Source: Streptomyces rimosus (GTDB taxonomy: Bacteria; Actinomycetota; Actinomycetes; Streptomycetales; Streptomycetaceae). From it: a DNA stretch of 64,000 nt. The notes beneath the pieces are model-generated. The model did no database searches and was not told the origin of the DNA. It was given only the letters and a program-made list of their open reading frames with translations. A program made the translations under genes and the position numbers. Each line of letters begins with the position of its first letter. Within the stretch, counting starts at the first letter, position 1. Below, one piece after another: positions 26,996-36,581 of this stretch. The stretch covers positions 7,694,501 to 7,758,500 of the forward strand of contig NZ_CP023688.1 of NCBI RefSeq assembly GCF_008704655.1. Reading direction: 5' to 3'.

Positions 26996-27856
26996 GTGCG
27001 TACCACCCGCAACATCACCGTGGCCGCCCTGGCCGCGGCAGCCGTCGCCCTCGGCGCGAGCGCCTGCAGCGCGCCCTCCGACGTCTCCTCCTCCGGCGGC
27101 AAGAAGGCGGACAGCAGCGCACCGCTGACCGTCGCCGCCAGCCCGACCCCGCACGGCGCGATCCTGAACTTCGTCAAGGACAAGCTCGCGGCGAAGGAGG
27201 GCCTGACGCTGGAGGTCCGGGAGTTCAACGACTACAACCTGCCGAACAAGGTCACCGAGGACGGCCAGGTCGACGCGAACTTCTTCCAGCACAAGCCGTT
27301 CCTGGACACCTACAACCAGAAGAACGGCACCCACATCGTGCCGGTCGTCAACGTCGCGATCGAGCCGCTCGGCGTGTACTCGAAGAAGGTCAAGAAGCTC
27401 TCCGAGCTGACCGCCGGCAACACCGTCTCCGTCCCGAACGACCCGTCCAACGAGGGCCGCGCGCTCAAGCTGCTCGCCGACAACGGCGTCATCACCCTCA
27501 AGAAGGGCGTTGGCTCCGACGCGAAGCTGACCGACGTCGAGGACAACAAGGGCATCAAGCTCACCGAGCTGGAGGCCGGCCAGATCGCGCCGCGCCTGGC
27601 CGACGTGGACGCCGCCGTGATCAACGGCAACTTCGCCATCGGCGCCCAGCTCAAGCCCTCCACCGACGCGCTGGCCCTGGAGAAGGCGGAGAACAACCCG
27701 TACGCCAACTTCCTGGCCGTCAAGAAGGGCAACGAGGACGACCCGCGGGTCAAGAAGCTGGCGAAGTTGCTGAACTCGCCCGAGGTCAAGAAGTTCATCG
27801 AGGACAAGTACAAGGACGGCTCGGTCATCCCGGCCTTCGGCACGCCCAAGAGCTGA
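26996..27856 (+). CDS. metQ: MetQ, methionine-binding lipoprotein
   Basis: A 286-residue NlpA-family substrate-binding protein. The N-terminal signal ends in GASAC, giving a lipid-modified Cys24. The mature part has TVAASPTPHGAILNF, NFFQHKPFLDTYN and the VSVPNDPSNEGRAL segment, all typical of MetQ. It delivers methionine (possibly D-methionine) to MetNI. A GTG start with AGGGG upstream. Terminated by a hairpin about 50 bases downstream. Confidence 0.95.
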   Translation: MRTTRNITVAALAAAAVALGASACSAPSDVSSSGGKKADSSAPLTVAASPTPHGAILNFVKDKLAAKEGLTLEVREFNDYNLPNKVTEDGQVDANFFQHKPFLDTYNQKNGTHIVPVVNVAIEPLGVYSKKVKKLSELTAGNTVSVPNDPSNEGRALKLLADNGVITLKKGVGSDAKLTDVEDNKGIKLTELEAGQIAPRLADVDAAVINGNFAIGAQLKPSTDALALEKAENNPYANFLAVKKGNEDDPRVKKLAKLLNSPEVKKFIEDKYKDGSVIPAFGTPKS

Positions 27857-27903
27857 CCCCGTCCGCACCTGACGTCCGCAGCGGCGTACGAGCCGTTCGA
27901 CGA

Positions 27904-27938
27904 CGGGCCCCGGCCGCGCACCGCGCCACCGGGGCCCG
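27904..27938 (+). terminator. Hairpin after metQ
   Basis: CGGGCCCCGG (27904-27913) pairs exactly with CCGGGGCCCG (27929-27938), loop 15 bases; likely terminator of metNIQ. Confidence 0.6.
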
Positions 27939-28044
27939 CGCGCGTGGCACATCTCCGGTCGGATGCTGCATGCTGGTGCACTCAAAGACGGTCAACCCGG
28001 CCCGAACTTCGGAGCAGCACGGTCAACGGCGTTGGAGCAGCGGC

Positions 28045-28680
28045 ATGACATCCACCTTTCCGGACATCTCCATCAGCACGGATCGGTTGGTGCTTCGCCC
28101 GTTCGAAGAGGCCGACGTGCCCGCGCTCACGGAGATGATGAACGACGAGCTGACCACCGCCTGGACCGCGCTGCCGCACCCGTACACCAGCGACCTCGCC
28201 CGCGACTGGGCCACCCGCCGGGCCGGCGCGGTACGCACCGAAGGCCGCGGCATCGCCCTGGCCGTCACCGAGTTCCTCACCCAGCGCCTGGTCGGCACCG
28301 TCCAGCTCGACCACACCGACTGGCGGGTGCTCAGCACCGAGATCGCCTACGTCACCGCGCCCTGGGCCCGCGGCGAGGGCTACGCCTCCGAATCGGTCCT
28401 GGCGGTCGCCCAGTGGCTCTTCAGGGACCAGAAGTTCGAGCGGGTGGAACTGCGCACCGCCGCCGACAACACCGCCGCCCAGCAGGTGGCACAGAAGGTC
28501 GGCTGCATCAGCGAGGGCGTGCTGCGCAACGCCTGGATAGCCCGCTCGCGCACCGAGGACGGCGGCTGGACGGACATCCGTACGGACCTGATCGTATGGA
28601 GCCTGCTGCCCGAGGACCTCGACGGCGTACCGGGCCGGATGGCCGACGCCAACGGCTTCGCCTATCCCGAATGGAACTGA
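28045..28680 (+). CDS. RimJ/RimL-type GNAT acetyltransferase
   Basis: A 211-residue acetyltransferase. It starts with ISTDRLVLRPFEEADVPAL, the entry strand and helix of RimJ/RimL-like GNATs. ITYV-like motif A (AYVTAPWARGEGYASESVLA) and FERVELRTAADNTAAQQVAQ with KVGCISEGVLRN complete the fold. Targets may be protein N-termini or small amines. The ATG has GGAG eight bases upstream. Monocistronic between metQ and cobL. Confidence 0.9.
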   Translation: MTSTFPDISISTDRLVLRPFEEADVPALTEMMNDELTTAWTALPHPYTSDLARDWATRRAGAVRTEGRGIALAVTEFLTQRLVGTVQLDHTDWRVLSTEIAYVTAPWARGEGYASESVLAVAQWLFRDQKFERVELRTAADNTAAQQVAQKVGCISEGVLRNAWIARSRTEDGGWTDIRTDLIVWSLLPEDLDGVPGRMADANGFAYPEWN

Positions 28681-28908
28681 AGGCCCGCCCCCGGACACCG
28701 GCCGTACGGTTTCGGCCGCATCCGGAGCGGCCCGCGCGCGGTGGTCCGGACCTCTGCGGGTAGTCTCGGCCTGCCCGCCGGGCCCGGAGACCGGCCGACC
28801 GCCGCCGTGCGATCCGTCCGGCGCGTGCGCGGCGTGCTGCGCGGGCGCAGCCCTTCCGTACTGCCCAGTCCTGTTCCGTAGCAAGTCAAGCCCAGGAGAC
28901 TGACGACG

Positions 28909-30123
28909 ATGGCCGACCGGGTCACGGTGATCGGGTGGGACGGTTCGCCGTTGACCGCCGCCGCCCGCTCCGCCCTCGGCGCGGCGACGCTCGTGGCCGG
29001 CGCCGCCCACCACCTCACCCTCCCCGAAGTACCGCCGCACGCCGAACAGATCCGGCTGGGCAGCGTGGACCTGGCCGCCCGCCGCATCGCCCAGCACCGC
29101 GGCACCGCCGTGGTGCTCGCCGACGGTGACCCCGGCTTCTTCGGCGTCGTACGGACCCTGCGCGCGCCGGAGCACGGCCTGGAGGTCGAGGTGGTGCCCG
29201 CCGTCTCGTCCGTCGCCGCGGCCTTCGCCCGCGCCGGCATGCCCTGGGACGACGCCCAGATCGTCGTCGCCCACAGCCGTGACCTGCGCAGGGCCGTGAA
29301 CGTCTGCCGCGCGCACACCAAGGTCGCGGTCCTGACCGCACCCGGCGCCGGGCCCGCCGAACTCGCCCTGCTGCTGGACGGCGTGCACCGCACCTTCGTC
29401 ATCTGCGAGGAACTGGGCACCGACCGCGAGCAGGTGACGGTCCTCACCTCCGACAAGGCCGCCGACCACGTCTGGCGCGACCCCAACGTCGTCATCGTCG
29501 TCGGCGGGGCCAGCGCCGCCGCCCAGGGCAGCGGCTGGATGGCGGGCCGGGACGTCACCTACCCGTCGCCGCCGCGCGGCTGGGGACTGCCCGCACAGGC
29601 GTACGGCGGTGTCCTGGGCGAGGGGGAATCCGTCCAACTGCGCAGCGCCCAGCTGGCCTGCCTCGGGCCCCGGCCCGGCGACCTGGTCTGGGACATCGGC
29701 GCGGGCAGCGGCGCCGCCGCCGTCGAGGCCGCGCGCTTCGGGGCGGCCGTCATCGCGGTGGACGCCGACCCGGACGCCTGCGACCGCACCGCCGCGGTGG
29801 CCCGCCGGTACGGTGTACAGCTCCAGGTCGTCCAGGGCCGCGCGCCCCAGGTACTGGAGGACCTGCCGGAGCCGGACGTCGTACGGGTCGGCGGCGGGGG
29901 AGCGGCCGTGATCACCGCCTGCGCCGCCCGCCGGCCGGAGCGCATCGTCGCGCACGCGGCCACCCGCGACGAGGCCGAGGCGATCGGACGGGCGCTGACC
30001 GACGGCGGTTACGAGGCCGAGTGCGCGCTGCTGCAGTCCGTGGAACTGGACACCTCCGCCTGGGTCGAGCGGGAGCGGGCCGTCGTCTTCCTGCTCAGCG
30101 GCTATCGGGTTGCTCACCCGTGA
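28909..30123 (+). CDS. cobL: Bifunctional precorrin-7/6Y C5,15-methyltransferase (decarboxylating)
   Basis: A 404-residue CobL (CbiE-CbiT fusion) of cobalamin synthesis. Residues 1-205 form the SAM-dependent tetrapyrrole methylase CbiE part (VTVIGWDGSPLTAAAR; LADGDPGFFGVVRTL; VVPAVSSVAAAFARAG). Residues 210-400 are a Rossmann methyltransferase CbiT part with VWDIGAGSGAAAVEAARFG as the SAM-binding loop. It methylates C5 and C15 and decarboxylates the C12 acetate. AGGAG precedes the ATG. No cobalamin riboswitch is convincing in the 228 bases upstream. Confidence 0.93.
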   Translation: MADRVTVIGWDGSPLTAAARSALGAATLVAGAAHHLTLPEVPPHAEQIRLGSVDLAARRIAQHRGTAVVLADGDPGFFGVVRTLRAPEHGLEVEVVPAVSSVAAAFARAGMPWDDAQIVVAHSRDLRRAVNVCRAHTKVAVLTAPGAGPAELALLLDGVHRTFVICEELGTDREQVTVLTSDKAADHVWRDPNVVIVVGGASAAAQGSGWMAGRDVTYPSPPRGWGLPAQAYGGVLGEGESVQLRSAQLACLGPRPGDLVWDIGAGSGAAAVEAARFGAAVIAVDADPDACDRTAAVARRYGVQLQVVQGRAPQVLEDLPEPDVVRVGGGGAAVITACAARRPERIVAHAATRDEAEAIGRALTDGGYEAECALLQSVELDTSAWVERERAVVFLLSGYRVAHP

Positions 30124-30344
30124 CCGGGCGCGGCCCCGGCGCGGGGTAGGCTGGCGGATCGTTGCGCCGCCGTCCCGCGTTCGGTTTCGTACGCCAATAT
30201 CCGGAACATGCCGTGGTTTTGGCCGTAATTGAAGCTCTTGAGGGCGGACGTGCCGCGAGGCGCGCTCGCTCGTTCTAGCTATCGGGGCGGTCGGCGTGCC
30301 GCGGTGGAGCGCGTCGCACGAGCGGTTGGAAGGAGCACTACCAA

Positions 30345-30365
30345 ATGGGCGAGGGGTACGCATGA
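30345..30365 (+). CDS. Candidate six-codon leader ORF before bluB-cobT
   Basis: ATG-GGC-GAG-GGG-TAC-GCA-TGA (MGEGYA) has an excellent GGAAGGAG site 8 bases upstream, and its TGA overlaps the next ATG as ATGA. It may simply recruit ribosomes and hand them to the downstream start. It is equally possible that it is fortuitous and GAGGGG within it is the real ribosome site. Confidence 0.35.
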   Translation: MGEGYA

Positions 30366-33300
30366 CCGACACCGGCCAGGTCCCGGGCGAGGGGCTGCCG
30401 GAGAACGCAGGCGGACAGCCCGGACAGCCGCAGCCGGCGGCCGTTCCCTCCCCTGCCGACGCCGGCCCGACACAGGCGCCGGGCACGCCCCAGGCTCCTG
30501 ACGCTTACACCTACCTCGACCCCGCCGACGCGGGCGCCGAGGACGACGACCTCCTGCTGATGCCGGGGGCCCAGGGCGCGTGGGGCAGCGAGCAGCAGCA
30601 CCACCAGCCGGTGACGCCGCCGCAGTTCCCCCAGCAGGCCCAGCCGCAGCAGGCGCCGCCCCAGCAGTCCGTGCCGGAGCAGGCGGGCCCGTACGACTCC
30701 GCGCCGCTCGGCGCCATGGGGTACGAGCCGCTGCCGCCCGAGACCGGCGACCACGAGAGCGGTGGCCGTGACACCGGTTCGGTCGATGTGAGCGGCGTAC
30801 GCGTCCCGCCGACGGCCGCGCCCCAGACCCCCGCGCCGCCGCGCCGCCCGCTCCACATGGGCCCGCCGGTCCCCGACGCGGGCGGCGGCGTGGTCCGCTC
30901 GCTCGCCGACCGCGGCCCGGCCGGCGCGCCGCCGCGCGCCACCCCCGCCCGGCCCGCGCCGGGCCCCGAGTACCTGGACGTCGAGGAGGGCGCGCCGCAG
31001 GCGGACACCTCCGGCGGCGCCCCCGTCGCGCAGCAGGCGGTCGCCGAGGAGTACGCGGCCCCTGGCGCGGCGATGCCCGGACCGCAACTCGGCGGTATCC
31101 CCGCCGAGGTGCCGTCGTGGGACAGCGCCCCGGCGCAGGCCGCCCCCGTGGCGCCGGTCGCCGCGGCAGCCGCCGGGCAGGCCGCTGCCGCCGTACCGAC
31201 GGCCCCGGGTGCAGAAACGGTCGATCGCGGTGCCGAGGAGGCTGCGGAGGCTGATGTGACTGCCGAGGCGCCCGGGTCCGAGGGTGCTGCTGAGGCTGCT
31301 GTGGAGGGTGTGCCCTCCGAGGCGGTCGAGGCCGCGCCGCAGGTGGCCGAGGCCGCCGCTCAGCAGGCGGAACAGGCCGTGGCGGCGGAGCCGGCCCAGG
31401 AGGCGGTTGCCGCCGGTACGGCCGAGGGCGCGCAGCCCGTAGAGGTACCGCAGCCCATACAGGCCGCCGAGGAGGCACCGGTCGAGACGGCCGACACGCC
31501 TGCGGCGGGGCAGGACGGGGCCGTAACCGCTGAGCAGGAGCAGGCTGTGCAGGAGGCGCCGGCGGAGGCCGCGGCCGTGCCCGGCGCGGAGCGGGCTGTG
31601 GCGGAGGAGGCTGTTGTGGCCGAGCAGGGGCAGGGTGCTGTGGCTTCGGGCGATGCGCCTGTGGGCGATGCCGCGGGCGGTGAGCCCGCGGGGGACACGT
31701 CTGCGGGTGACGTGCCTGCGGCCGAGGTGGTGCAGGACGCCGTGGTTCAGGCCGGGCAGGGCACGGTTGAGCAGGCTCAGGTAGAGCAGGGGCCGGAGCA
31801 GCAGGTCGGGGCGGCGGAGCCGTCCGGGGCCGTCGAGGCCACTCCGGCCGCGGAGGCCGCACCGGCCGCTCCGGCCGCCGATGCGCAGGCCCCGGCCGGG
31901 GACGCTGTTCCCGCCGCCGTCGTCGTCGCCGAGCAGGCCGTAGCCCCGCAGCCGGAGCAGGCCGCTGTCCCCGAGGGCGTCCAGCAGACCGAAGGCCCTC
32001 AGCAGCCCGCGGACGCCCAGAACACCCCTGAGGCCCCGAACGCCCAGCCGGTCGAGGAGCCCGCCCAGATTCCCGAGCAGACCGCTGCCCCGGCGGACGC
32101 CGCCCCGGCGAACGACGCGCAGCCCCCGGCCGAAGACGGCTCCGACGCCGGTCAGCCCGTCGTGGAGCAGGACGGCGCCTCGCTGGTCCAGCTCGGCGAC
32201 GCCCCGGACGCCCCGGTCGTCCTGGACGCGCAGGACGCGCAGGACGCGCAGGCCCCCCAGGGCCCGCAGGACGCCCCCGCCGAAGCCGCCCCGGAGCAGC
32301 CCGCCCCGGCCGCCGCCGAGGCCGTACCGTCCACCGAGGCCGTACCGTCCACCGAGACCCCCACGCCCGCGGACGCCCCGGCCCCGGCCCCCCAGGACGG
32401 GACCGCCCCGCAGGACGGGACCGCCCCCCAGGACGACACCACCCCCCCGGCCGACCCCCAGCAGCCCGCCATCCCGGCTCAGCCGCTCGGCCCCCCGGCC
32501 GCCGGTTACGACGACTCCGAGCGTGCGGCCGTGCACCGGGTCATGCGGGAGCGCCGTGACATCCGTAACGGCTTCCGCTCCGACCCCATCCCCAACGAGG
32601 TGCTGCTGCGCGTCCTGGAGGCGGCCCACACCGCCCCCAGCGTCGGGCACTCCCAGCCCTGGGACTTCGTCGTCATCCGCTCGCAGGAGACCCGGGAGCG
32701 GATGCACCAGCTCGCCGCGGCGCAGCGCGAGGCGTACGCGAAGTCGCTGCCGAAGGCCCGCGCCAAGCAGTTCCGCGAGCTGAAGATCGAGGCCATCCTC
32801 GAAACGCCGGTCAACATCGTGGTGACCGCCGACTCCACCCGCGGCGGCCGGCACACCCTCGGCCGCCACACCCAGCCCCAGATGGCCCCCTACAGCTCCG
32901 CGCTCGCGGTGGAGAACCTGTGGCTGGCGGCCCGCGCCGAGGGCCTGGGCGTCGGCTGGGTCAGCTTCTTCGACGAGCGCGAGATGGTCCGCGAGCTCGG
33001 CCTGCCCGAGCACCTGGAGGTCGTCGCGTACCTCTGCGTCGGGTACGTGGACGAGTTCCCCGACGAGCCCGAGCTGATGCAGGCCGGCTGGGCCAAGCGC
33101 CGCCCGCTGTCCTGGGTGGTCCACGAGGAGACGTACGGCCGCCGCGCCCTGCCCGGCGAGGCGCCCGCCAACCTCCTCCAGGAGACCCTCCAGGGCATCC
33201 GCCCGCTGGACGCCAAGGCGCTCGGCGAGGCGTGGGAGCGGCAGAAGCGGATGACGAAGCCCGCGGGCGCCCTCGGCATGCTGGAGATCATCTCCGCGCA

Positions 33301-34225
33301 GCTGTGCGGCCTGTCCCGCAAGTGCCCGCCGCCGATCCCGGAGCCGGCCGCCGTCGCCGTCTTCGCGGGCGACCACGGTGTGCACGCCCAGGGCGTCACC
33401 CCCTGGCCGCAGGAGGTCACGGCGCAGATGGTCGCCAACTTCCTGGGCGGCGGCGCGGTCTGCAACGCCTTCGCCAACCAGGTGGGCGCCGAGGTCTGCG
33501 TCGTGGACGTGGGCGTGGCGGCCGACCTGCCGGCCACCCCCGGCCTGCTGCCGCGCAAGATCCGGCCGGGCACCGCCGACTTCACCGTCGGCCCGGCGAT
33601 GAGCCACGACGAGGTGCTGCGCGCCATCGAGGTGGGCATCGAGACCGCCCGCGACCTGGTGGCCGCCGGCAACAAGGCGCTGATCACCGGCGAGATGGGC
33701 ATCGCCAACACCACCACCTCGGCCGCCCTGATCTCCGTCTACACCGAGACCGACCCCGCCGAGGTCACCGGCCGCGGCACGGGCATCAACGACGAGACCC
33801 ACGCCCGCAAGGTCGACGTGGTGCGCCGCGCCCTGGAGCTGCACCGCCCGGACCCGGCCGACCCGATCGGCGTCCTCGCCGCGGTCGGCGGCCTGGAGCA
33901 CGCGGCGATGGCCGGTCTGATCCTCGGCGGCGCCTCGCTGCGTACGCCGGTCATCCTGGACGGCGTCAGCGCCGGGGCCGCCGCCCTGGTGGCCCGCGCC
34001 ATCGCCCCCGAGGCGCTGGCCGCCTGCATCGCGGGCCACCGCAGCGCCGAGCCCGGCCATGTCGCCGCGCTCAACAAGCTCGGACTGCGCCCGCTGGTCG
34101 ACCTCGACCTGCGGCTCGGCGAGGGCACCGGCGCCCTGCTGGCGCTGCCCGTCGTCCAGAGCGCCGCCCGCGCCATGCACGAGGTCGCCACCTTCGACTC
34201 CGCCGGAGTCACCGAGAAGGGCTGA
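30362..34225 (+). CDS. cobT: BluB-CobT fusion with very long disordered N-terminus
   Basis: A 1287-residue polypeptide. Residues ~1-715 are low complexity, rich in Ala, Glu, Pro and Gln, with local repeats (DAQDAQDAQ, VPSTEAVPSTE, QDGTAPQDGTAPQDD) and no folded domain. Residues ~718-930 match BluB, the flavin-destroying 5,6-dimethylbenzimidazole synthase (RRDIRNGFRSDPIP, HTAPSVGHSQPWDF, MAPYSSALAVENLWLAARAE). Residues ~938-1285 match CobT, nicotinate-nucleotide:DMB phosphoribosyltransferase (FAGDHGVHAQGVTPWPQEVT, GEMGIANTTTSAA, LRLGEGTGA with the catalytic Glu). One chain could thus make and activate the lower cobalamin ligand. Confidence 0.9.
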   Translation: MTDTGQVPGEGLPENAGGQPGQPQPAAVPSPADAGPTQAPGTPQAPDAYTYLDPADAGAEDDDLLLMPGAQGAWGSEQQHHQPVTPPQFPQQAQPQQAPPQQSVPEQAGPYDSAPLGAMGYEPLPPETGDHESGGRDTGSVDVSGVRVPPTAAPQTPAPPRRPLHMGPPVPDAGGGVVRSLADRGPAGAPPRATPARPAPGPEYLDVEEGAPQADTSGGAPVAQQAVAEEYAAPGAAMPGPQLGGIPAEVPSWDSAPAQAAPVAPVAAAAAGQAAAAVPTAPGAETVDRGAEEAAEADVTAEAPGSEGAAEAAVEGVPSEAVEAAPQVAEAAAQQAEQAVAAEPAQEAVAAGTAEGAQPVEVPQPIQAAEEAPVETADTPAAGQDGAVTAEQEQAVQEAPAEAAAVPGAERAVAEEAVVAEQGQGAVASGDAPVGDAAGGEPAGDTSAGDVPAAEVVQDAVVQAGQGTVEQAQVEQGPEQQVGAAEPSGAVEATPAAEAAPAAPAADAQAPAGDAVPAAVVVAEQAVAPQPEQAAVPEGVQQTEGPQQPADAQNTPEAPNAQPVEEPAQIPEQTAAPADAAPANDAQPPAEDGSDAGQPVVEQDGASLVQLGDAPDAPVVLDAQDAQDAQAPQGPQDAPAEAAPEQPAPAAAEAVPSTEAVPSTETPTPADAPAPAPQDGTAPQDGTAPQDDTTPPADPQQPAIPAQPLGPPAAGYDDSERAAVHRVMRERRDIRNGFRSDPIPNEVLLRVLEAAHTAPSVGHSQPWDFVVIRSQETRERMHQLAAAQREAYAKSLPKARAKQFRELKIEAILETPVNIVVTADSTRGGRHTLGRHTQPQMAPYSSALAVENLWLAARAEGLGVGWVSFFDEREMVRELGLPEHLEVVAYLCVGYVDEFPDEPELMQAGWAKRRPLSWVVHEETYGRRALPGEAPANLLQETLQGIRPLDAKALGEAWERQKRMTKPAGALGMLEIISAQLCGLSRKCPPPIPEPAAVAVFAGDHGVHAQGVTPWPQEVTAQMVANFLGGGAVCNAFANQVGAEVCVVDVGVAADLPATPGLLPRKIRPGTADFTVGPAMSHDEVLRAIEVGIETARDLVAAGNKALITGEMGIANTTTSAALISVYTETDPAEVTGRGTGINDETHARKVDVVRRALELHRPDPADPIGVLAAVGGLEHAAMAGLILGGASLRTPVILDGVSAGAAALVARAIAPEALAACIAGHRSAEPGHVAALNKLGLRPLVDLDLRLGEGTGALLALPVVQSAARAMHEVATFDSAGVTEKG

Positions 34226-34427
34226 CCGCGCGGGAGGTCCCTGCGCATGACCCCCGGCCCGCAGCCTCATAGGCTGTGGGCCGGGGCCGTACCCTCTCAC
34301 CAGGCCCCCGGGGCGGCAGCCGCCCCGTCCCACCGCCGCTCCAGTGCCGCAGCGGCGACGCGTCCCCACCTTCGCCAGCGCGCGCTGCCCGCACCACCGC
34401 GCCACCCGTACAAGGAGCCGTACCGCC

Positions 34428-35651
34428 ATGGCCGAGCACGCCGAACACGCCGCCTACCCCGTCGGACTGCGCCTGTCCGGCCGCCGCGTGGTCGTCCTCG
34501 GCGGCGGCCAGGTCGCCCAGCGCCGCCTGCCCTCCCTGGTCGCGGCGGGCGCCGACGTGCTGCTGATCTCCCCGTCCGCCAAGCCGTCCGTCGAGGCGAT
34601 GGCCGACACCGGCGAGATCCGCTGGGAGCGCCGCCGGTACGCGCCCGGCGACCTCGCCGACGCCTGGTACGCCCTGATCTCCACCGACGACCCCGAGGCC
34701 AACGCTGCCGCCTCCCAGGAGGCCGAGGACCGCCGCGTGTGGTGCGTGCGCTCCGACGACGCGGAGGCCGCCACCGCCTGGACGCCGGCCACCGGCCGCA
34801 GCGAGGGCGTCACCGTCGCGGTCCTCACCGGCCGCGACCCGCGCCGCTCCGCCGCCGTACGGGACGCCATCGTCGAGGGCCTGCGCGACGGCACCCTCGC
34901 GGCCCCGCACCACCGCGCCCGCGCCACCGGCGTCGCCCTGGTCGGCGGCGGCCCCGGCGACCCCGACCTGATCACCGTGCGCGGCCGCCGGCTGCTCGCC
35001 GAGGCCGACGTGGTCATCGCCGACCGGCTCGGCCCCCGCGACCTGCTCGCCGAACTGCCGCCGCACGTCGAGGTCATCGACGCCGCGAAGATCCCGTACG
35101 GCCGGTTCATGGCGCAGGAGGCCATCAACAACGCCCTGATCGAGCACGCCCGCGCCGGGAAGTCCGTGGTCCGCCTCAAGGGCGGCGACCCGTACGTCTT
35201 CGGCCGCGGCATGGAGGAACTCCAGGCGCTCGCCGAGGCCGGCATCCCCTGCACCGTCGTGCCCGGCATCTCCAGCTCCATCAGCGTGCCCTCCGCCGCC
35301 GGCATCCCCGTCACCCACCGCGGGGTCGCCCAGGAGTTCACCGTCGTCAGCGGCCATGTCGCGCCCGACGACGAGCGCTCCACGGTCGACTGGTCGGCCC
35401 TCGCCCGCCTGCGCGGCACCCTCGTCGTCCTGATGGGCGTCGAGAACAGCGGCGCCATCGCCGCCACGCTCATCGCGCACGGACGCGGCGCCGACACCCC
35501 CGTGGCCGTCGTCCAGGAGGGCACCACCGCCGCCCAGCGCCGCGTGGACGCCACGCTCGGCACGCTCGGCGAGACGGTACGGGCCGAAGGCGTACGGCCG
35601 CCCGCAGTCATCGTCATCGGTGAGGTCGTGGCCGTGAACCCCACGGACTGA
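34428..35651 (+). CDS. cysG: CysG-like siroheme synthase / uroporphyrinogen-III C-methyltransferase
   Basis: A 407-residue fusion. Residues 1-160 are the precorrin-2 dehydrogenase type Rossmann part (VVVLGGGQVAQRRLPSLVAA). Residues 165-405 are the SAM-dependent uroporphyrinogen-III methyltransferase (VALVGGGPGDPDLITVRGRR, VVRLKGGDPYVFGRG, VVPGISSSISVPSAAGIPVT). It is shorter than enterobacterial CysG, chiefly in the first part. It supplies precorrin-2 for both siroheme and cobalamin, which fits its place after cobT. AAGGAG precedes the ATG. Confidence 0.93.
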   Translation: MAEHAEHAAYPVGLRLSGRRVVVLGGGQVAQRRLPSLVAAGADVLLISPSAKPSVEAMADTGEIRWERRRYAPGDLADAWYALISTDDPEANAAASQEAEDRRVWCVRSDDAEAATAWTPATGRSEGVTVAVLTGRDPRRSAAVRDAIVEGLRDGTLAAPHHRARATGVALVGGGPGDPDLITVRGRRLLAEADVVIADRLGPRDLLAELPPHVEVIDAAKIPYGRFMAQEAINNALIEHARAGKSVVRLKGGDPYVFGRGMEELQALAEAGIPCTVVPGISSSISVPSAAGIPVTHRGVAQEFTVVSGHVAPDDERSTVDWSALARLRGTLVVLMGVENSGAIAATLIAHGRGADTPVAVVQEGTTAAQRRVDATLGTLGETVRAEGVRPPAVIVIGEVVAVNPTD

Positions 35652-35705
35652 CCCCGCGAACCTCACCGCCCCCACCCCACCCACCAGCGACAAGGCACCC
35701 ACCCC

Positions 35706-36545
35706 GTGGCTGACATCATCACCGTCGACGACCCGGACGACCCCCGCCTGAGCGACTACACCGGCCTGACCGACGTGGAGCTGCGCCGCCGCCGCGAACC
35801 GGCCGAGGGCCTGTTCATCGCGGAGGGCGAGAAGGTCATCCGGCGCGCCGGACAGGCCGGCTACGCGATGCGCTCGATGCTCCTGTCCGCCAAGTGGGTC
35901 GAGGTGATGGGCGACGTCATCGAGGCGGCGACGGCACCGGTGTACGTGGTCGACCCGGCCCTGGCCGAGCGCGTGACGGGCTATCACGTCCACCGCGGCG
36001 CCCTGGCCTCCATGGCCCGCAAGCCGCTGCCGACGGCCGCCGAACTCCTGGCCCGGCCCGGCACCCGCCGGATCGCGGTGATGGAAGCGGTCAACGACCA
36101 CACCAACATCGGCGCGATCTTCCGCAGCGCCGCCGCCCTCGGCATGGACGCCGTCCTGCTCTCCCCGGACAGCGCCGACCCGCTCTACCGCCGCTCGGTG
36201 AAGGTCTCCATGGGCGCGGTCTTCGCCGTCCCCTACGCCCGCCTGGAGAACTGGCCCCGGGACCTGGAAACCGTCCGCGAGGCGGGCTTCCCGCTGCTGG
36301 CCCTCACTCCCGACGCCCGGGCCGTTCCGCTGGACGAGGTGGCTCCGCACCGCATGGAGCGCGCGGCGCTGATGCTCGGCGCCGAAGGTGACGGTCTGTC
36401 CCGGCGCGCCCTGGACGCCGCCGACACCTGGGTGCGCATCCCGATGGCCCACGACGTGGACTCCCTCAATGTGGGGGCAGCGGCGGCGGTGGCCTTCTAC
36501 GCGGTCACGGCGGGGCGGGGGGACGGGGGACCGGCCGAGGGGTGA
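35706..36545 (+). CDS. SpoU/TrmH-family RNA 2'-O-methyltransferase
   Basis: A 279-residue SPOUT methyltransferase. An N-terminal substrate-binding domain (residues 1-110, GLFIAEGEKVIRRAGQAGY) precedes the trefoil-knot catalytic domain with motif 1 NDHTNIGAIFRSAAALGMD, motif 2 LMLGAEGDGLSRRAL and motif 3 RIPMAHDVDSLNVGAAAAVA. It probably modifies a rRNA or tRNA ribose; some streptomycete paralogues give antibiotic resistance, but nothing here indicates that. GTG start; 54 bases after cysG. Confidence 0.92.
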   Translation: MADIITVDDPDDPRLSDYTGLTDVELRRRREPAEGLFIAEGEKVIRRAGQAGYAMRSMLLSAKWVEVMGDVIEAATAPVYVVDPALAERVTGYHVHRGALASMARKPLPTAAELLARPGTRRIAVMEAVNDHTNIGAIFRSAAALGMDAVLLSPDSADPLYRRSVKVSMGAVFAVPYARLENWPRDLETVREAGFPLLALTPDARAVPLDEVAPHRMERAALMLGAEGDGLSRRALDAADTWVRIPMAHDVDSLNVGAAAAVAFYAVTAGRGDGGPAEG

Positions 36546-36581
36546 GTACGGGGCGGCCGGGCCGCGGGGCGGTGGTCCGGG

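Noticed and set aside
28880..28908. B12-box-like string AGCCCAGGAGACTGAC before cobL
   Set aside because: Only a loose match, no cobalamin riboswitch core or paired stems upstream; the AGGAG is simply the ribosome site.
30338..34429. A 1363-codon open frame antisense to bluB-cobT
   Set aside because: It is the mirror of a biased GC-rich gene; low complexity, no domains, wrong codon-position bias.
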